6,349 bases of DNA, taken from positions 1 to 6,349 of the forward strand of contig JAEUJT010000461.1 in assembly GCA_016793525.1 (NCBI GenBank), given 5' to 3'. Shown here piece by piece: positions 4,146 to 6,349 of this stretch. The notes under the pieces are model-generated. The model did no database searches. It saw nothing but the letters and a program-made list of their open reading frames with translations, and had not been told where the DNA came from. The first letter of the stretch is position 1, and every line of letters starts with the position of its first letter. The translations under genes and the position numbers were made by a program. This DNA comes from Archangium sp. GTDB lineage: Bacteria > Myxococcota > Myxococcia > Myxococcales > Myxococcaceae.

Positions 4146-6349
4146 ATGAAGTCGACGCTCGTCGCTGTTGCGGTCCTCCTCCTCTCGAATGTCGTGTTCG
4201 GGCAGGGGAAGAAGGCTGCCCCCAAGGCCGACCCGAAAGCCGCGGCTGGTGCCAAGGCCGCCGCCAAGAAGCCCGATGACCGCAAGGGCCCGGCGAAGCT
4301 CGACGGGAAAGAGACGCCCAAGCTCGAAGACGTTCAGCGCGAGGCCATCGCCGACAAGAAGCGCGACGAATCGATCGAGTCGCTGAAGAAGATCATCCCC
4401 AAGATCGAAGACGGCAACCCACAGAAGGCCGACATGTTGTTCCAGCTGTCGGAGCTGTATTGGGAAAAATCTCGCTTCCTGAACCGCAAGGAGATGCTGA
4501 AGTTCTTCCAGGAGCAGAAAGACGTCGACGAGAAGCGCAACCGCGGCGACAAGGCCGCCGACCCGAAGGAAGATCACCGCGAGTCCGAGTTGTATCGATC
4601 CGAGACGATGCGGCTGTACGAGACGATCCTCCGCGAGTACCCGAGTTACGAGCGCAAAGACGAGGTGCTCTTCAATCTCGCGTACAACCAGTACGACCTC
4701 GGCAAGAAAGACCAGGCGGTCAAGCGTTACGAAGAGCTCCTCAAGGCGTACCCCGGCTCGAAGTTCGTGCCCGACGCCTTCGTGCAGCTCGGCAACCACT
4801 ACTTCGAAGTCGCCAACAACCTCGAGAAGGCGCGCACGTACTACGAGAAGGCGTTCGCCACCGCGGCCCCGAAGATCAAGTCGTACGCGCTGTACAAGCT
4901 GGCCTGGTGCGACTTCAACGCCGGCGAGCACGAGAAGGCGCTCAAGAAGCTCCAAGACACCATCGCGTTCGCCGACTCGCTCGGCAAAGACAAGTCGGCC
5001 GTCGACCTGAAGAACGAAGCGCTCACCGACTCGGTACGCATGTTCGTCGAGCTGAACCGGTCTGACGACGCGATCACCTATTACAAGGCGCACGCGGGTA
5101 AGAAGAAGCAGGTCCGGTTGATCTCCAACCTGGCCGATGGCCTGGCCGGCGCGGGTCACCACGAAAACGCGATCAAGACCTACGCGTTTTTGCTCAACGA
5201 CAACCCGATGTCGGAGACCGCGCCCGACTACCAGCAGTCGATCATCAAGAGCTACGAAGGGCTGCGCCAGCGCGACCGCGTGAAGGCCGAAGTGAAGAAG
5301 CTGGCCGAGCTGTACCGCCCCGGCAGCGAGTGGTGGAAGGCCAACGAGTCGAAGAAAGAGGTGCTCCGCAACGGCTTCAACGTGGCCGAAGAGGCCATGC
5401 GCACCACGGTGACCGAGTACCACCAGGAAGCGCAGAAGACGAAGCAGGTCGATACCTACCGGCTCGCCCGCGACATCTACAAGCAATACGTCGACTCGTT
5501 CGCCAGCAACACCGACGAGAACTTCGTGTCTGATCAGGCGTTCAACCTAAAGTTTTATTACGCCGAAATTCTCTGGGCGCTCGAAGACTGGGAGACCGCC
5601 GCCAAGCAGTACGACGAGGTCGCGGCGTTCAAGATCCCCAACCGCGCTGAAGCGAAGGAAGCATCGAACGAGAAGTACCGCCAGACGTCGGCGTACAACT
5701 CGATTCTCGCCTACGACAAGCTGGTGAAGATCGAGCGCGGTGTGCTGCAGAAGACCACCCTCGATTCGACCAAGAAGATCGAAGAAGGCAACAAGAAGGG
5801 CGAGAAGATCGAGAAGGCCGCCAAGCTGCAGAAGCGCTCGGTGAACGAGCTTCAGGAGAAGCCGATCTCCAAGTTCGAGCAGCTCTTGATCGCCGCGTGC
5901 GACAAGTACAACTCGCTCTACCCGAAGAACGCCGACGAGGTGAACGTCGCCTACCAGGCCGCCGTCATCTATTACGACAAGAACCGCTTCGTCGACGCGG
6001 CTCGCCGCTTCGGCGACATCATTCTCAAGTACCCCGAAGACGCGCGCTCGCAAGACGCCGCCGATCTCTCGATGTCGGTGCTCGAGGAGAAGGAAGAGTG
6101 GCTCGAGCTGAACAAGCTCGCCCGCCAGTTCAAGGGCAACGCCAAGCTGGCCAAGGCCGGCTCCGAGTTCACCAAGCGCGTCGGCGGCATCGTCGAGGGG
6201 TCGCAGTACAAGTACGTCGACGAGGTCGTGTACAAGAAAGAGAAAGACCCGAAGAAGGCCGCGGGTCTGTTCCTCGAGTTCGTGAAGGAGTTCCCCAAGT
6301 CAGACAACGCCGACCGAGCACTCACCTACGCGATGTTGATCGCGCGTGA
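4146..6349 (+). CDS. Large exported TPR protein, GltD (AgmU)/NfsD-like candidate, 3' truncated by the window end
   Basis: The frame is open from ATG 4146 to the window end (734 full codons plus two bases), so the C-terminus is missing. A signal peptide (residues 1-19, hydrophobic VAVAVLLLSNVVF, cleavage after FG) has no lipobox cysteine, predicting a periplasmic protein. Residues 21-65 are a Lys/Ala/Pro-rich low-complexity segment. Clear TPR units follow at 173-203 (EVLFNLAYNQYDLGKKDQAV), 209-240 (AFVQLGNHYFEVANNLEKAR) and 244-275 (YALYKLAWCDFNAGEHEKAL). Further TPR-like units lie near 335, 465-495, 598-630 (VAYQAAVIYYDKNRFVDAAR) and 707 on. A Lys/Glu-rich stretch at 536-576 interrupts the array. 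In M. xanthus AgmU/GltD is a very long TPR protein of the gliding complex, and NfsD follows NfsC in the nfs operon, so position and size fit. YbgF-like or generic TPR scaffolds are alternatives. The gene has its own ribosome binding site and possibly its own promoter. Confidence 0.85.
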   Translation, partial: MKSTLVAVAVLLLSNVVFGQGKKAAPKADPKAAAGAKAAAKKPDDRKGPAKLDGKETPKLEDVQREAIADKKRDESIESLKKIIPKIEDGNPQKADMLFQLSELYWEKSRFLNRKEMLKFFQEQKDVDEKRNRGDKAADPKEDHRESELYRSETMRLYETILREYPSYERKDEVLFNLAYNQYDLGKKDQAVKRYEELLKAYPGSKFVPDAFVQLGNHYFEVANNLEKARTYYEKAFATAAPKIKSYALYKLAWCDFNAGEHEKALKKLQDTIAFADSLGKDKSAVDLKNEALTDSVRMFVELNRSDDAITYYKAHAGKKKQVRLISNLADGLAGAGHHENAIKTYAFLLNDNPMSETAPDYQQSIIKSYEGLRQRDRVKAEVKKLAELYRPGSEWWKANESKKEVLRNGFNVAEEAMRTTVTEYHQEAQKTKQVDTYRLARDIYKQYVDSFASNTDENFVSDQAFNLKFYYAEILWALEDWETAAKQYDEVAAFKIPNRAEAKEASNEKYRQTSAYNSILAYDKLVKIERGVLQKTTLDSTKKIEEGNKKGEKIEKAAKLQKRSVNELQEKPISKFEQLLIAACDKYNSLYPKNADEVNVAYQAAVIYYDKNRFVDAARRFGDIILKYPEDARSQDAADLSMSVLEEKEEWLELNKLARQFKGNAKLAKAGSEFTKRVGGIVEGSQYKYVDEVVYKKEKDPKKAAGLFLEFVKEFPKSDNADRALTYAMLIAR

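Noticed and set aside
4008..5486. 492-residue open frame on the minus strand
   Set aside because: It lies antisense to the long TPR gene, and its Leu/Val/Arg-rich low-complexity translation is what GC-rich codon bias produces on the opposite strand. The + frame has a signal peptide, a strong ribosome binding site and TPR motifs.
6347..6349. TGA at the window end as the stop of the long TPR gene
   Set aside because: It is out of frame. The gene's frame reads CGT at 6345-6347 and then two bases of an incomplete codon, so the gene continues.

Overview
The window is GC-rich, tightly packed coding DNA with all genes on the + strand. It most resembles a myxobacterium (Myxococcota, formerly Deltaproteobacteria). 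The evidence is the gene content: a cysteine-rich, von Willebrand factor A (VWA)-like exported protein, two small beta-barrel proteins of the type common in myxobacteria, and two long exported TPR (tetratricopeptide repeat) proteins. No RNA genes, mobile elements or CRISPR arrays are visible.

Layout. Bases 1-552 are the 3' end of an exported protein with 11 cysteines in 183 residues. It looks like a VWA-type surface lipoprotein such as CglB, or another outer-membrane lipoprotein of the same machine. Bases 574-1356 and 1370-2488 encode two related outer-membrane beta-barrels, both ending in phenylalanine and both carrying a PIYGK motif. Bases 2504-4033 encode a 509-residue exported TPR protein. 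The gaps up to here are only 13 to 21 bases, so these four genes probably form one operon. A 112-base gap (4034-4145) follows, holding an inverted repeat, a possible promoter and a strong ribosome binding site. The last gene starts at 4146 and is still open at the window end. It encodes a second, larger exported TPR protein of at least 734 residues.

Interpretation. The order barrel, barrel, TPR, long TPR matches the outer-membrane and periplasmic half of the Glt gliding machinery of Myxococcus xanthus (GltB, GltA, GltC, then a GltD/AgmU-like protein). It equally matches the paralogous Nfs spore-coat machinery (NfsA-D). In that model the barrels form the outer-membrane platform, the TPR proteins act as periplasmic connectors towards the inner-membrane motor, and the cysteine-rich protein is the surface-exposed partner or adhesin. 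The family assignment rests on architecture and gene order recalled from the literature; no search was run. The choice between Glt and Nfs cannot be made from this window.
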